Position numbers and translations under genes: made by a program. The notes beneath the pieces were generated by a model. It worked only from the letters and a program-made list of their open reading frames with translations. It searched no databases and was not told the origin of the DNA. DNA of 64,000 nucleotides from Paenibacillus marchantiophytorum (GTDB lineage Bacteria; Bacillota; Bacilli; Paenibacillales; NBRC-103111), in contig NZ_BMHE01000022.1 in assembly GCF_014640555.1 (NCBI RefSeq), forward strand, positions 1 to 64,000, given 5' to 3'. Numbering within the stretch: the stretch's first letter is position 1; every line of letters starts with the position of its first letter. Positions 53,167 through 63,096 of this stretch are shown here, in pieces.

Positions 53167-54996
53167 TCAAATTTGGAGCGGGATTCGGATTTCGACTGTT
53201 GTCCCCTCTCCCCATGTACTTCGATAAGTTAAACCATACGAACTCCCAAAGTGTTGCTTCAACCTTTCGTTGACGTTTCTAATCCCGAATCCATGCAAAT
53301 CTTCCGTTTGTTCATCTGGATCATTGTGTTGAAAAATCCGCTCAATTTGCTCTTCCGTCATGCCAACTCCGTCATCCTCGATATACATAACAAGATGGTC
53401 ATTCTCCAGCTTTCCGCTTATTTTAATGGTGCCGGTGCTCCCTGATTTTTTATAAATGCCGTGCATAATCGAATTCTCAACGAGAGGATGCAACGTGATT
53501 TTAGGAATTCTATACGAATGAATGCTGGCTACATCCAATTCCAATTGCACGCAATTTTCAAACCGATAATTTTGAATTTGCAAGTAGGTTTGGATATGCA
53601 TAACTTCATCGCGAATCGTCACAATGTCTGCACCTTTTCTTAAACTTAGTTTATAGAACCGCGACAAGGAATAAATCAAAGATTCGATATCCGGACAATT
53701 ATATTTGATTGCCATCCAATTAATTAAATCCAGCGTATTGTAAAGAAAGTGCGGATTAATCTGAGCCTGTAAGGTCTTGAACTCTGCTTGAACCAATTTA
53801 AGCTCTGCTTCCTTAACCTCCTGCCCGCTCTTGTATTGTTCTTCGATTAATTCATTTATTTTTTTTATCATAAAATTAAAATTGACTGCCAGCTCACCGA
53901 TTTCGTCTCTGCTATCCTTTGGAATGGTTACGGACAAATCACCCTTTTGAACCCGCCTCATAGTATCAACTAGATTGTAAATCCGTTTGGTGCTTGAAGC
54001 AGAAATGAAATAAGCCAACAGGTAAGCTAACGCTCCCATTACAAGCAGTAATATAATCAACGAATTTCTTTCGTGGCTGCTTGAAGTAAGGATTTCCTTT
54101 AAGGGAACGACCGATACAATCCGCAAATCCGTTTTCTCAATATTTTTATAACCCACAAAAGCCATTTCATCGTTAATCTTTATTTTCTGCCAATCTCCTT
54201 CGTGCAAAGTATTCGAATATTTTTCTGGAACCCTCCAATTTGCTGTTATGGCCAAGGATGTGCTGGACTGAATGATACCTTCGTTGTTTTCGATGTATAC
54301 AATTCCTGTTTCTGTTAGATCAGCAGCCTTTTTAAGCATGCTATGAATATCACTCTCCAGGATATCAATGCTCAAAATAGCTATATTTTTAGTATAGTCA
54401 TTTGGTTTTTTCACAAGACGCAAAGCTGACAAAACCCTTTCCTTGATCGTCTTCCCGGAAGAATCTATCGTTACAGATGTCGTAGGGTACCACAAAATAT
54501 TGACTGACTTGTTTAGCAAGTCTTCATACCACTTCTTATCGTACGCTGTTTCCAAGCTGAAAAAGTTTTGTCCATCACCGGAATACATGAGATTGTCAGG
54601 GATAAACAGACGGATATGGAAGACATCCGCATTTCGCTGCAAATAGGTAAATAACCTGCTCAAATACGTATAATCATTGATTTGATGGGGGATTTCTTCA
54701 TTGGGTACAATCATTTTATTGAAGGCTCGGGTAGCTTCGGCATCAAGAATGATTAAATCAGACATATTCTTGGCATTCTCCACTCTGGATGAAAAAGAAA
54801 AGACGGCTTGATCGAACGATTGTTTAACAGAAAACATCGTATTGTTCTGGATCGTTTGCGCAATTTTGTGGTATGCGATCAAAGAAAAAATCAACAACGG
54901 TATGATAATTAATACAAAATAGGTAATAAATAATTTCTTTTTAATTTTTTGATCCAATATATACTTCAATACGACGTTTTTTATGCTAAATGTCAT
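53167..54996 (-). CDS. YesM-like sensor histidine kinase
   Basis: A 609-residue membrane sensor of the LytS/YesM type. Helix 1 near residues 18-42, a large dCache-like external sensor (about 45-295), helix 2 (SLIILLLVMGALAYLLAYFIS), HAMP and the kinase core follow. The phosphorylated His is in NPHFLYNTLDLINWM near 415; VENSIMHGI and DDGVGM are the ATP-binding motifs. It pairs with the YesN-like regulator that overlaps its start by four bases and probably responds to an oligosaccharide near the membrane. Confidence 0.92.
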   Translation of the reverse strand: MTFSIKNVVLKYILDQKIKKKLFITYFVLIIIPLLIFSLIAYHKIAQTIQNNTMFSVKQSFDQAVFSFSSRVENAKNMSDLIILDAEATRAFNKMIVPNEEIPHQINDYTYLSRLFTYLQRNADVFHIRLFIPDNLMYSGDGQNFFSLETAYDKKWYEDLLNKSVNILWYPTTSVTIDSSGKTIKERVLSALRLVKKPNDYTKNIAILSIDILESDIHSMLKKAADLTETGIVYIENNEGIIQSSTSLAITANWRVPEKYSNTLHEGDWQKIKINDEMAFVGYKNIEKTDLRIVSVVPLKEILTSSSHERNSLIILLLVMGALAYLLAYFISASSTKRIYNLVDTMRRVQKGDLSVTIPKDSRDEIGELAVNFNFMIKKINELIEEQYKSGQEVKEAELKLVQAEFKTLQAQINPHFLYNTLDLINWMAIKYNCPDIESLIYSLSRFYKLSLRKGADIVTIRDEVMHIQTYLQIQNYRFENCVQLELDVASIHSYRIPKITLHPLVENSIMHGIYKKSGSTGTIKISGKLENDHLVMYIEDDGVGMTEEQIERIFQHNDPDEQTEDLHGFGIRNVNERLKQHFGSSYGLTYRSTWGEGTTVEIRIPLQI

Positions 54997-56591
54997 AAGA
55001 AATGCCTTTCTCTGAATTCCGAAGGATTCATTCCCGTCAATTTTTTGAAGGTTTTAGCAAAATGATTAGGACTAAGATAGCCTACCCGATGTGAGATTTC
55101 CAATAGCTTTATTTTTTCTTCCTTCAAAAGCCCCTTGGCTTTTTCAATTCTCACTTCGGTAATGTATTGGTTGATCGTTTTCCCCGTTTTGTTTTTAAAG
55201 ATCTTGCATATATAGGTCGGCGTCAAATACATATTGTTGGCTATAGCAGCAATCGTTAAGCTTTCTTCAGCAAAGTGTTCACTGATATACTGCATGATTT
55301 GATAAATATTCTCTCCGATATTGTCCATCGTTTTCATTTTCTCGAATACAAAATTAATCCGCTCCAACAAATACACTTCAATTTCCGTTAAGGTCGGGAT
55401 TCTCGTGATCATTTCCCATAAGAAATCTTTCTTATGTTCATCCTCAATAATCGTAATATTGAACTCTTCAGCAAATTTATTTAATCCCACAAGCATATTG
55501 AAATAGACATTTTTAATTGAATTCACGAGCAGATTTGTATTTCTTCTGAAATCATCATTTAAACTTCTTATGTAAACCTTGGCTTTTTCCTGCTCATGTT
55601 CTTTGATATAGTCCAGAAACTTGTTGCTCAAAGATTCATCTAATTCATACACACTTTCACATTCTTCCTCATACATGACAATCCGGTTATGGCCGATAAA
55701 AAACTGCTTTTGGAGAGCGATAGCTGCAGTGAAATAAGATTCTTGAACATCCGAAATCGTATGTACTTTCTTTCCCAACGCGATAAATAAATTGGTTTTC
55801 AAACCGACAATATGTTCAATACTCATCTTAAGCTGCTCTAATAAACTCGCTGAAAAAAATAGATGGCGGATACTTTGCCCATAAAAATGAACTAAAATAT
55901 GGTTTGTATGCTTAAAACCCGCTAAATGCTTGATCTGCGGGTCTGCAAAGATGGTATCAACTGATTTTATTATTTGATCCTTATGCTTCTGCTGTATCTC
56001 TATCTGACTATCCGATTCGATATCCAGCTTAATTAAGGTGGTCACAAAATCCCCGGTTAACGGCATATCCAGCTGTAAAGTAGCAAAGTACATCTTAATT
56101 TCATCTGGCAGCACTTGCCCGTTAGTCATTTCCAGAACGAGCTTCTCCTTAAACACACTGCTGCTTCTTTCAAACCTTACCCTCATGTCCACGTCATCTG
56201 CTCTTTTTCGCTTTTCTACAACAATAGCTTGGACAGCATCCTTAATTGCACTTTTCACTTCTTCCCGGTTAACCGGCTTTTCAAGATAATGAAGTGCTTT
56301 TAGATGAATAGCCGATTTTAGGTATTCCTTGTCTGCATATGCACTCAAAAACAGGATTGTACATTGCGGTAAAATATCCCTAAGTTTGCCTGCAAGTTCA
56401 ATCCCATCCATATCTGGCATCCTTATATCACTTAAGATGATATCGGGCTGCAAACGCTCAGCGATTTCCAACGCTTCAAAGCCATCCCCAGCGATCTCAA
56501 CGACATCAACACCAAGATCATGCCAAGGGATATACTGGAGCAAACCTTCCCTTGTTATCTTCTCATCATCAACAATAACAAGTTTTATCAC
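54993..56591 (-). CDS. YesN-like response regulator (AraC-type output)
   Basis: A 532-residue regulator with a receiver domain (VDDEKI, phosphorylated Asp near 54 in LSDIRMPDMDG, KPVNREEV), a long helical middle and a C-terminal AraC helix-turn-helix (YLTPTYICKIFKNKTGKTINQYI, then VGYLSPNHFAKTFKKLTGMNP). GTG 56591, with AAGGGG nine bases upstream, is preferred over TTG 56597. It is followed by the kinase with a four-base overlap and preceded by the lyase gene, and should activate the transport and lyase cassette. Confidence 0.92.
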   Translation of the reverse strand: MIKLVIVDDEKITREGLLQYIPWHDLGVDVVEIAGDGFEALEIAERLQPDIILSDIRMPDMDGIELAGKLRDILPQCTILFLSAYADKEYLKSAIHLKALHYLEKPVNREEVKSAIKDAVQAIVVEKRKRADDVDMRVRFERSSSVFKEKLVLEMTNGQVLPDEIKMYFATLQLDMPLTGDFVTTLIKLDIESDSQIEIQQKHKDQIIKSVDTIFADPQIKHLAGFKHTNHILVHFYGQSIRHLFFSASLLEQLKMSIEHIVGLKTNLFIALGKKVHTISDVQESYFTAAIALQKQFFIGHNRIVMYEEECESVYELDESLSNKFLDYIKEHEQEKAKVYIRSLNDDFRRNTNLLVNSIKNVYFNMLVGLNKFAEEFNITIIEDEHKKDFLWEMITRIPTLTEIEVYLLERINFVFEKMKTMDNIGENIYQIMQYISEHFAEESLTIAAIANNMYLTPTYICKIFKNKTGKTINQYITEVRIEKAKGLLKEEKIKLLEISHRVGYLSPNHFAKTFKKLTGMNPSEFRERHFL

Positions 56592-56739
56592 AGTCAAACG
56601 CCCCTTATTCTACTAATTTGTACCCATTGTAACATAGGCCAACACTTGGAGTAATACGAGATTAAGGCTATCCCTCAAGATATGCCTACTCTTGGGGATA
56701 ACCTCGTTCTCCGCGCGCAATTTGGTTCTATGACAAGTC

Positions 56740-59700
56740 CTACTTCGTTACGGTGATGTCTGCGGAAAGAATCGCATTTGCTGGTGCTGTGATGTTCGGT
56801 ACGGAGGTCAACGTGTACGTCGTTCCCGCAGGACCGTTGAAGCTGAGCACATTGCCTTCCTTCGTGACTGTACCCAATTGTGCCACGCCGTCATGCTCGA
56901 TTCTCCAAAAGCCCGGCTCTAGATCCGTTACGATGAATTGCGATTCATTGGAACCGCTATAGACGGCAAACGTTACTGTTCCTGACTGTCTCTTGCCCGA
57001 CTTGCTGAAAAGGACAGCTTTATCGGCTAGCTGTACGCCGACAAGCGCCGGGGCATCTAGCTTCTGTACAGGTAGCGGCTGTTTGTCACCATCCATGACT
57101 TGCAGCACGTTCAGGAACAAGTCTTCCTTCTCCGCCGTTCCCGGCGAAAGCTGAATACGCCACGCGCCTGGTTCTTCGGTATTATTCGGGTTTGTAGGCG
57201 TTATCGGATAGTTGGTTCCGAATACATCGAATTCGTGCCCAGGACCGCCGACTTTTTGGATAACGGCATTGGATGCTTGGGGAAGCAGCGTTTGATTGAC
57301 AAGCTTGCCGCTGTCACCCTTATCTGTTCGCCTGATCGTCGACGTTTTCGTAGCTTCGTCTATAATGGGCTCCTCGATGCTGTGCAGCAACCAATACTTC
57401 TTGAAATTCGGATCGGAGGAGACAACACGGTCAAAGACGATCATTGCCGCTGGATTTGTCGAATCCTTCAAATTTAGGAACATCATAGAACGTTGGTACT
57501 GTTCCATCTTGGAGGTGTAAGCAGACGATAGATCGCCCTTAATGTAGCTGTAGTCAGGCGTAATCGGATCTGGGCCGAATGCATGCCCTTGCACTTCCCC
57601 AAACTTGTAGTTGCTGCCGAACACATCCTGAAGCGTCTGTGCATCGTTTCCGCTGCGAGTCGGGCCTGTATCGAGCCAGCGCTGCCCGCCGTCATTGCCG
57701 GTTGGGCGTTCGTTCGGGTCGTAGACCAGCATCGAATTATGAGCGATTGTGCGCTTGTTGTAATATTGATCGTGCGGGCCAAAATAACTACTGGCTACTC
57801 CGTTTGTCATACCAGAGTAGATACCTGAATCGATCGCAAGACCTCCCTTATAATAAATCTGGAAGCTGCCGAAATCCATATGCTCATGATTGCCGAAGCG
57901 ACGGTTGCCGATCTTCATCTCGGCGACAACGCTGGATGATTGGTGTGTGGTCGTGGATACATCGTCCCATCCTGATCTTGCAATCATCGACGCTTCCGGA
58001 TCGTTAAAGTAATGTGTTAGTGGAAGATCGTTTGGCGGTTTGGCCTGCGAAGCCGTGTTCCCGTCCAGTAACAGAATTTCGTAGATCGGCATCTCATTCG
58101 GCGTATATGTTTCCATAAATTCGTTCTTGATATAGGGATCATTAAAAAGAGCAGCAGCAAGCATCGCGAGCGGTTGGTAGTGCCATACCGTGTTCAGCGG
58201 GGTGTATACGGGATTAAATTCGTCACCATCCCGCAGCATCTGTCCATCCGGTCTGCGTGCGTAGATTTGCTTGTAAATGACCTTGCTCTGCTTGATGGAA
58301 AAGGGGCTGGGTAGTCCCATCTTGGTGAAAATCGCCGTTGCCCACAATTCTGTGCTGTAGCGGGTAGCTCCGTAAGAACCACCCTGATGATGGGAATCAG
58401 AGCCGTAGAAATAATCACGTACCGGTACAGCTTTGTTAAGAAACTCGGGAACTACCCGATTATAAATATTCGGATATTCATCATAAACGGCAATAGCTGC
58501 GCTTAGCAAATGACGGAACAACTGGTCTTCGCCACCATGCCCCGTACCGAGAGCGAAATCAAAAACTTTAGTGCCAGAATCGTAATAATGCATCTCCAGA
58601 TCCGCTGCGAAGCGCAGGATGGCATCCTTAAAATGTATCTTCTGCTCATTCGTGAGCAATGGATAACACCAGTCGTATACAAGTGCAACCATTTCCAAGA
58701 GCTGGCCGGTATTATTATTGTAATCCCTTGGTACATATTGCGCGGTATCCACAATATTCATAGCCATATTCACGGCTTTCTGGCCTTGCGCAAGATTGTG
58801 CTCCCTGTCGAGCATATAGGCAAAGGCATTGGCATTCACCTGCGAAAGCAAACTAGCTATGATATTGCTTTGGCCAGCAGGAGCTGGCGGCAATGCTCCC
58901 CCGCCCATACCAAGATCGACAAGTTTCCAATTCGTGTTGTCCTTGGATACCAAAATGTCGAACAGATAGACGCGGCTGGTGTCATAGTTAAAGATGATAT
59001 CGAGTGATTGAATGAATGTCTTAGAGCCCATGTCAAGGGTAAAGGTTCCCATAAGGTCAAAGTTGCAGTATAAAGTATTCACATCCTTATCGATTGCCTT
59101 GTCTGCAGCAAATTCACTTGAGTTCGAGCATTTGGCACTGCTAGTCGCGCCTTGTACAGGTACCTCTTCCCGTCCTCCTCCTGAACCATTCTTGAAGACT
59201 TCGATTTCTCTGATCGCTAGCGCATTTGATCCTGTACTTCCGCGACTAACAAGACGTACATAGCGAGCTTCCTCTACTGAAGGGAATGTAAACGTTTGCA
59301 TTTGATTTGCTGTTAATGTCAGATTGCTTCGCGATGTGTAGCCTTGCGTGTCTCGCAGATTTTGTAAATTTGCAAAAAGAGGCTGGAAGAACGGCATCGA
59401 TTGCTTGGCCCGAATCCCTGGAATATCCCCACTTTGGACAAATAGTCTAGGGTGACCGACACTGGGCTTGGGTATGGTTGCAGCCGTATAAATAGGAGGC
59501 TCGATTGGAATCTGTACATCGGCATCTAAGACTGGACCGTCGTAGACATACACCGGCTCCCGTGTCGTTACGTAACCAGACTTTTCTACTTTAACAAAAT
59601 AACGATCGGATGGCGCGACAGCTGGGAACGAATAGCTCCCATTCTCGTTAGTCGTCACACTGGCCGTCAACTCCATGGTCGCTTCATGATCGGTTTCCTT

Positions 59701-60585
59701 AAATAAGCTGATCTTCGCACCTTGGAGAGGTTGCCCGTATACTAGCTCCGTTACCGTTCCAGAAACGGGACGTGGCGGGAAAGCAGGATCGGGCACCATC
59801 TGAATATTGAGGGGTGTACTGGATCCATCGACGACAAGGACAGAGAACGTTTGTGCGGCGAATCCGTTTCGTAAGGCTCGGAGGACGTACGAGCCTGGCG
59901 CCATGTTCGACAACGTGTACGAGCCGTCTTTACCGCTTACACTACTAGCGATAAGATGGGTAAAAGCTGTATCCGATCCATCATACAGGTTCAAATTTAC
60001 CAAAGGTAAGGGAGTTCCTAAGCCTATCTCGGTAACCTTGCCTGTCAAAACTGGCAATTTCTCTACTTTCACGTCGTCAAAATATACTTTTCCCGTCTGT
60101 GTTAAACCGCTGATTAGGCGCACCCTGACGGAAGCCGTATTTGCGGGAGCCTGCAGTGAAACTGTCATCTCGCTCCATTTGCCTGGCCCTCCGGATACCG
60201 CTACCCTAGTATCCTTAATAGACTGGCCTGATTTATTGTCAAAAGCAAGCACGAGAACACCATATGCATTCGTCTCGTAATACGCACTAACGGTGACTTT
60301 GTACGACTCGCCTTCTACCGCAGGGATGGGTAAGGAATTTACGCCGTAATACCCATCGATTTTCGTATCGTTCAGAACGAGGCTGTTGACGCCCGAATGG
60401 ACCGGGGATGTAGCGATTATTGCCGGATTGTCGGGCCAAAGTTGCTGCCAACCTGTGAGACCATTTTCAAAACCAGGATTACTAACAGTCACTGGAACCG
60501 ATGCTTCGGCAGACGGAACAGCCATTATTGGAACTATACCGGCTGCAAGAATGAAAATGAGTAACCACTTTACCATTTTGGACAT
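56740..60585 (-). CDS. Heparinase II/III-like polysaccharide lyase, multidomain
   Basis: A 1281-residue exported protein. Signal peptide (1-29); carbohydrate-binding-like beta domain (about 33-175, NPGFENGLTGWQ); two carboxypeptidase-regulatory-like beta domains (about 178-270 and 272-365); the N-terminal half of a heparinase alpha-barrel; an inserted discoidin/F5-8C-type domain (about 425-560); the rest of the alpha barrel (to about 850); and the heparinase II/III C-terminal domain with NHEHMDFGSF near 898 and RTIAHNSMLVYDP. It probably cleaves an acidic (uronate-containing) polysaccharide outside the cell. The substrate is unknown. AGGAGG precedes the ATG, and it lies 13 bp after the binding-protein gene. 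Confidence 0.82.
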   Translation of the reverse strand: MSKMVKWLLIFILAAGIVPIMAVPSAEASVPVTVSNPGFENGLTGWQQLWPDNPAIIATSPVHSGVNSLVLNDTKIDGYYGVNSLPIPAVEGESYKVTVSAYYETNAYGVLVLAFDNKSGQSIKDTRVAVSGGPGKWSEMTVSLQAPANTASVRVRLISGLTQTGKVYFDDVKVEKLPVLTGKVTEIGLGTPLPLVNLNLYDGSDTAFTHLIASSVSGKDGSYTLSNMAPGSYVLRALRNGFAAQTFSVLVVDGSSTPLNIQMVPDPAFPPRPVSGTVTELVYGQPLQGAKISLFKETDHEATMELTASVTTNENGSYSFPAVAPSDRYFVKVEKSGYVTTREPVYVYDGPVLDADVQIPIEPPIYTAATIPKPSVGHPRLFVQSGDIPGIRAKQSMPFFQPLFANLQNLRDTQGYTSRSNLTLTANQMQTFTFPSVEEARYVRLVSRGSTGSNALAIREIEVFKNGSGGGREEVPVQGATSSAKCSNSSEFAADKAIDKDVNTLYCNFDLMGTFTLDMGSKTFIQSLDIIFNYDTSRVYLFDILVSKDNTNWKLVDLGMGGGALPPAPAGQSNIIASLLSQVNANAFAYMLDREHNLAQGQKAVNMAMNIVDTAQYVPRDYNNNTGQLLEMVALVYDWCYPLLTNEQKIHFKDAILRFAADLEMHYYDSGTKVFDFALGTGHGGEDQLFRHLLSAAIAVYDEYPNIYNRVVPEFLNKAVPVRDYFYGSDSHHQGGSYGATRYSTELWATAIFTKMGLPSPFSIKQSKVIYKQIYARRPDGQMLRDGDEFNPVYTPLNTVWHYQPLAMLAAALFNDPYIKNEFMETYTPNEMPIYEILLLDGNTASQAKPPNDLPLTHYFNDPEASMIARSGWDDVSTTTHQSSSVVAEMKIGNRRFGNHEHMDFGSFQIYYKGGLAIDSGIYSGMTNGVASSYFGPHDQYYNKRTIAHNSMLVYDPNERPTGNDGGQRWLDTGPTRSGNDAQTLQDVFGSNYKFGEVQGHAFGPDPITPDYSYIKGDLSSAYTSKMEQYQRSMMFLNLKDSTNPAAMIVFDRVVSSDPNFKKYWLLHSIEEPIIDEATKTSTIRRTDKGDSGKLVNQTLLPQASNAVIQKVGGPGHEFDVFGTNYPITPTNPNNTEEPGAWRIQLSPGTAEKEDLFLNVLQVMDGDKQPLPVQKLDAPALVGVQLADKAVLFSKSGKRQSGTVTFAVYSGSNESQFIVTDLEPGFWRIEHDGVAQLGTVTKEGNVLSFNGPAGTTYTLTSVPNITAPANAILSADITVTK

Positions 60586-60598
60586 TTTTAGCCTCCTA

Positions 60599-62146
60599 CT
60601 ATTTATGATTCTTCATATATTCATCCATCTGCGCTTTAGTGGCATCTACATATTTCTCCACGCCAGCTTCTTTCAGCTTTTGTTTATACGTCTCAGCTGC
60701 TTTGTCTACATCATCCACAAACCCCATGAAGAGCGGTGTCCCATATTGGGTGTAAAGGTTCGCTATATTGGCTGCAACGTCGCTGATATCTTTGGTATTA
60801 AGCACAAAATCTACGAGTGGATTCGCTTTATACCGCTTCTTCTCATCGTTAATCAAATCTGCATAGTTCGGCATCGTAACTGCTGGGGTTTTGATAAATT
60901 TATCGTTGGATACGCCCCATACTCCACCTTGGAAGCTTGGGCCAGGATAGCTTATTTTACCTTCAGCATTAAGCGTATAGTGCTTGCCTTCAACACCATA
61001 CTTGCTCAGCACATTGTACTTTTCATTATTTCTTAATAAATCTAGAACCATTAGGGCTCTTTCAGCATTCTTGGATTTAGCCCCGATCACCATGGAGTTA
61101 TTGGAATAGGAGTATGCATCCACACTCCCCTTGAAGAAAGCTGGAAATACTCTTACATCCCAATCTGGATGTTCTTTTGCAAAGTCAAAATAGCTTGCAT
61201 TCGCACCATCAACAGTGCCCGCAAATGAAACAGCACTCTTCCCATTCTTAAATGAATCACCAATACTAACTGGATTTGCCAGCGTATTCTTAGCCCAGAA
61301 GCCTTTTTCTTTCCAATCTTTCATTGTTTTAAGGAATTGAACAACTTCAGGCATGTCAAGGGCATAATTAAGTTTAAGAGAGTTGTCTCCCTTTCTGAGC
61401 TGAATTGGACTTGTTGAATTTGCTGCTCCTGGCGCCGTTATATCATTACTTCCATAAAAAACGGCCGGAAGCATCCAACTATCATTTTTGCCTAAATTGA
61501 AGGGGATGATGTTGGGCTCATTTTTCTTCACGGCATCAAGGAATACGCCTAAGTCATCCAACGACTTGATGTCAGGAGCATTATACTTTTTCATTAAGTC
61601 GCCTCTGACAAGGAATAAGTTGTAATAGTAATTGGTAATAGGTGCTGGCAAACCGAACATTTTCCCATCTACGTAACCAGAGCTTAATTTCGCCTTTTCT
61701 TCAATGGCAGTCAATGGTGCATATGTTTTCAACATCTCAGGTGTTATTTCTTTAAACGCTCCTTTCCTGGCATTATCCGCATAATTCAACCAACTGGCTG
61801 AGTACGCTAAATCAAAATCTTCACCGGAGGTTAACATCAGTTTATAAGCATCGTTTGTCAGTAAAGATATTTTGACAGTCGTATTAATGTCCTGCTTCAG
61901 CATTTTATTCAGCTCGTCTTCCAGAATCTGAATATCATCTGATTTAGGGTTTGTCAGATACATCGTCAAGTTAACTGGCTTTGAAGTGTCTGGCTTCCCA
62001 GAAGCAGGAGCTGGCGTGGCACTTGCCTTATTACTTGGTGTGCTCTCCACTCCTTTATTGTCCGTTTGAGTACATCCGGTAAAAAGTGCCACCATAAGAA
62101 GTGAAACGGTTAAACACGGAATAGATTTGGATATATGTCTTCTCAT
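60599..62146 (-). CDS. Family-1 (LipO-like) sugar-binding lipoprotein
   Basis: A 515-residue extracellular solute-binding protein, lipidated at Cys25 (lipobox LFTGC). The mature part shows the LipO-type pattern PVNLTMYLTNPKSDDIQILEDELNKML at its start and ASYFDFAKEHPDWDVRVFPAF later, with a long C-terminal helix. It captures the oligosaccharide for the two permeases encoded upstream. Its own ATPase is not in the window; in this family a shared MsmX-type ATPase is common. GGAGGG precedes the ATG. Confidence 0.9.
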   Translation of the reverse strand: MRRHISKSIPCLTVSLLMVALFTGCTQTDNKGVESTPSNKASATPAPASGKPDTSKPVNLTMYLTNPKSDDIQILEDELNKMLKQDINTTVKISLLTNDAYKLMLTSGEDFDLAYSASWLNYADNARKGAFKEITPEMLKTYAPLTAIEEKAKLSSGYVDGKMFGLPAPITNYYYNLFLVRGDLMKKYNAPDIKSLDDLGVFLDAVKKNEPNIIPFNLGKNDSWMLPAVFYGSNDITAPGAANSTSPIQLRKGDNSLKLNYALDMPEVVQFLKTMKDWKEKGFWAKNTLANPVSIGDSFKNGKSAVSFAGTVDGANASYFDFAKEHPDWDVRVFPAFFKGSVDAYSYSNNSMVIGAKSKNAERALMVLDLLRNNEKYNVLSKYGVEGKHYTLNAEGKISYPGPSFQGGVWGVSNDKFIKTPAVTMPNYADLINDEKKRYKANPLVDFVLNTKDISDVAANIANLYTQYGTPLFMGFVDDVDKAAETYKQKLKEAGVEKYVDATKAQMDEYMKNHK

Positions 62147-62191
62147 TTCTGTAACCCTCCTGATTCATATATTGATAAGCGGTTTCCCGGG

Positions 62192-63082
62192 TTATCCTTT
62201 CACAGCGCCCACAGTCATTCCCTTAATGAAATACTTTTGTAAAAACGGATACAATACGATGATCGGACCAATTGTAACCATGGTCATCGCCATTTTGAAT
62301 GTTTCCGAAGGCATATTGCCAACAGATATCCCCGTTTGTGAAGCTACCTGTTGGGCAAATTGCATATCATTAAACACCTTGTAAAGTTGGTATTGTAAGG
62401 GGATCAATTCGTCTTTGCTAATAAACAGCATCGCCGGATACCAATCATTCCAATAGGTAATAGCTAAAAACAAGCCAATCGTAGCCAAAGCGGGAACAGA
62501 CATAGGTAGATAAAGCTTGCGATATATCGTGAAATCACCTGCGCCGTCGATTTTCGCGGATTCACCTATACTCTCCGGTATGGCCGTAAAGAAGGTGCGC
62601 ATAATGATAATATTAAAGACAGAGAGAAGATTGGGAAGAAGAAGCGCCAAGTAATTATTTTTCATACCTAGGTTGATCATAATGATGTACCACGGAACAA
62701 TGCCTCCGCTAAACAATGTCGTGAAGAAGAAGTAAAAGGCAAATTTATTTCTATACCTGAAATCCTTTCTATGGAGAACAAAAGATGTCATTGTAGTTAA
62801 GAACAAACCTAATGCCGTACCCAGCACAACAAGCGAAATCGTAACACCGTAAGCGCCAAATATGACTTTGGGACTTTTAAAGATCAACGCGTAGGCATCC
62901 ATTGAAACTGACTTGGGTATCAGCCTGTAACCATCCTGAAAAAGTGAAGATTCCTCTGTAAATGACCCTGATAAAGTAAGGAGAAAAGGAATAAGACATA
63001 CTATCGTGAAGATAATGACAATACTATATCCAATCATATTAAATGTGAGCATATCTCTTCTTGCTGAATGATTAACTTTCAT
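62192..63082 (-). CDS. Carbohydrate ABC permease (YtcP/LplC type)
   Basis: A 296-residue MalG-type permease with six membrane helices and the EAA loop around SIGESAKIDGAGDFTIYRKLYLPMSVPALATIGLFLAI. It belongs to the CUT1 YtcP/LplC group. It lies 14 bp after the LplB-type permease and 45 bp before the binding-protein gene. Confidence 0.93.
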   Translation of the reverse strand: MKVNHSARRDMLTFNMIGYSIVIIFTIVCLIPFLLTLSGSFTEESSLFQDGYRLIPKSVSMDAYALIFKSPKVIFGAYGVTISLVVLGTALGLFLTTMTSFVLHRKDFRYRNKFAFYFFFTTLFSGGIVPWYIIMINLGMKNNYLALLLPNLLSVFNIIIMRTFFTAIPESIGESAKIDGAGDFTIYRKLYLPMSVPALATIGLFLAITYWNDWYPAMLFISKDELIPLQYQLYKVFNDMQFAQQVASQTGISVGNMPSETFKMAMTMVTIGPIIVLYPFLQKYFIKGMTVGAVKG

Positions 63083-63096
63083 TGCTGGCCCCCCAC

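Noticed and set aside
56669..56700. Terminator after the heparinase gene
   Set aside because: An 11-bp stem with one bulge is present, but it has no T-run on the minus strand, so the call is not supported.
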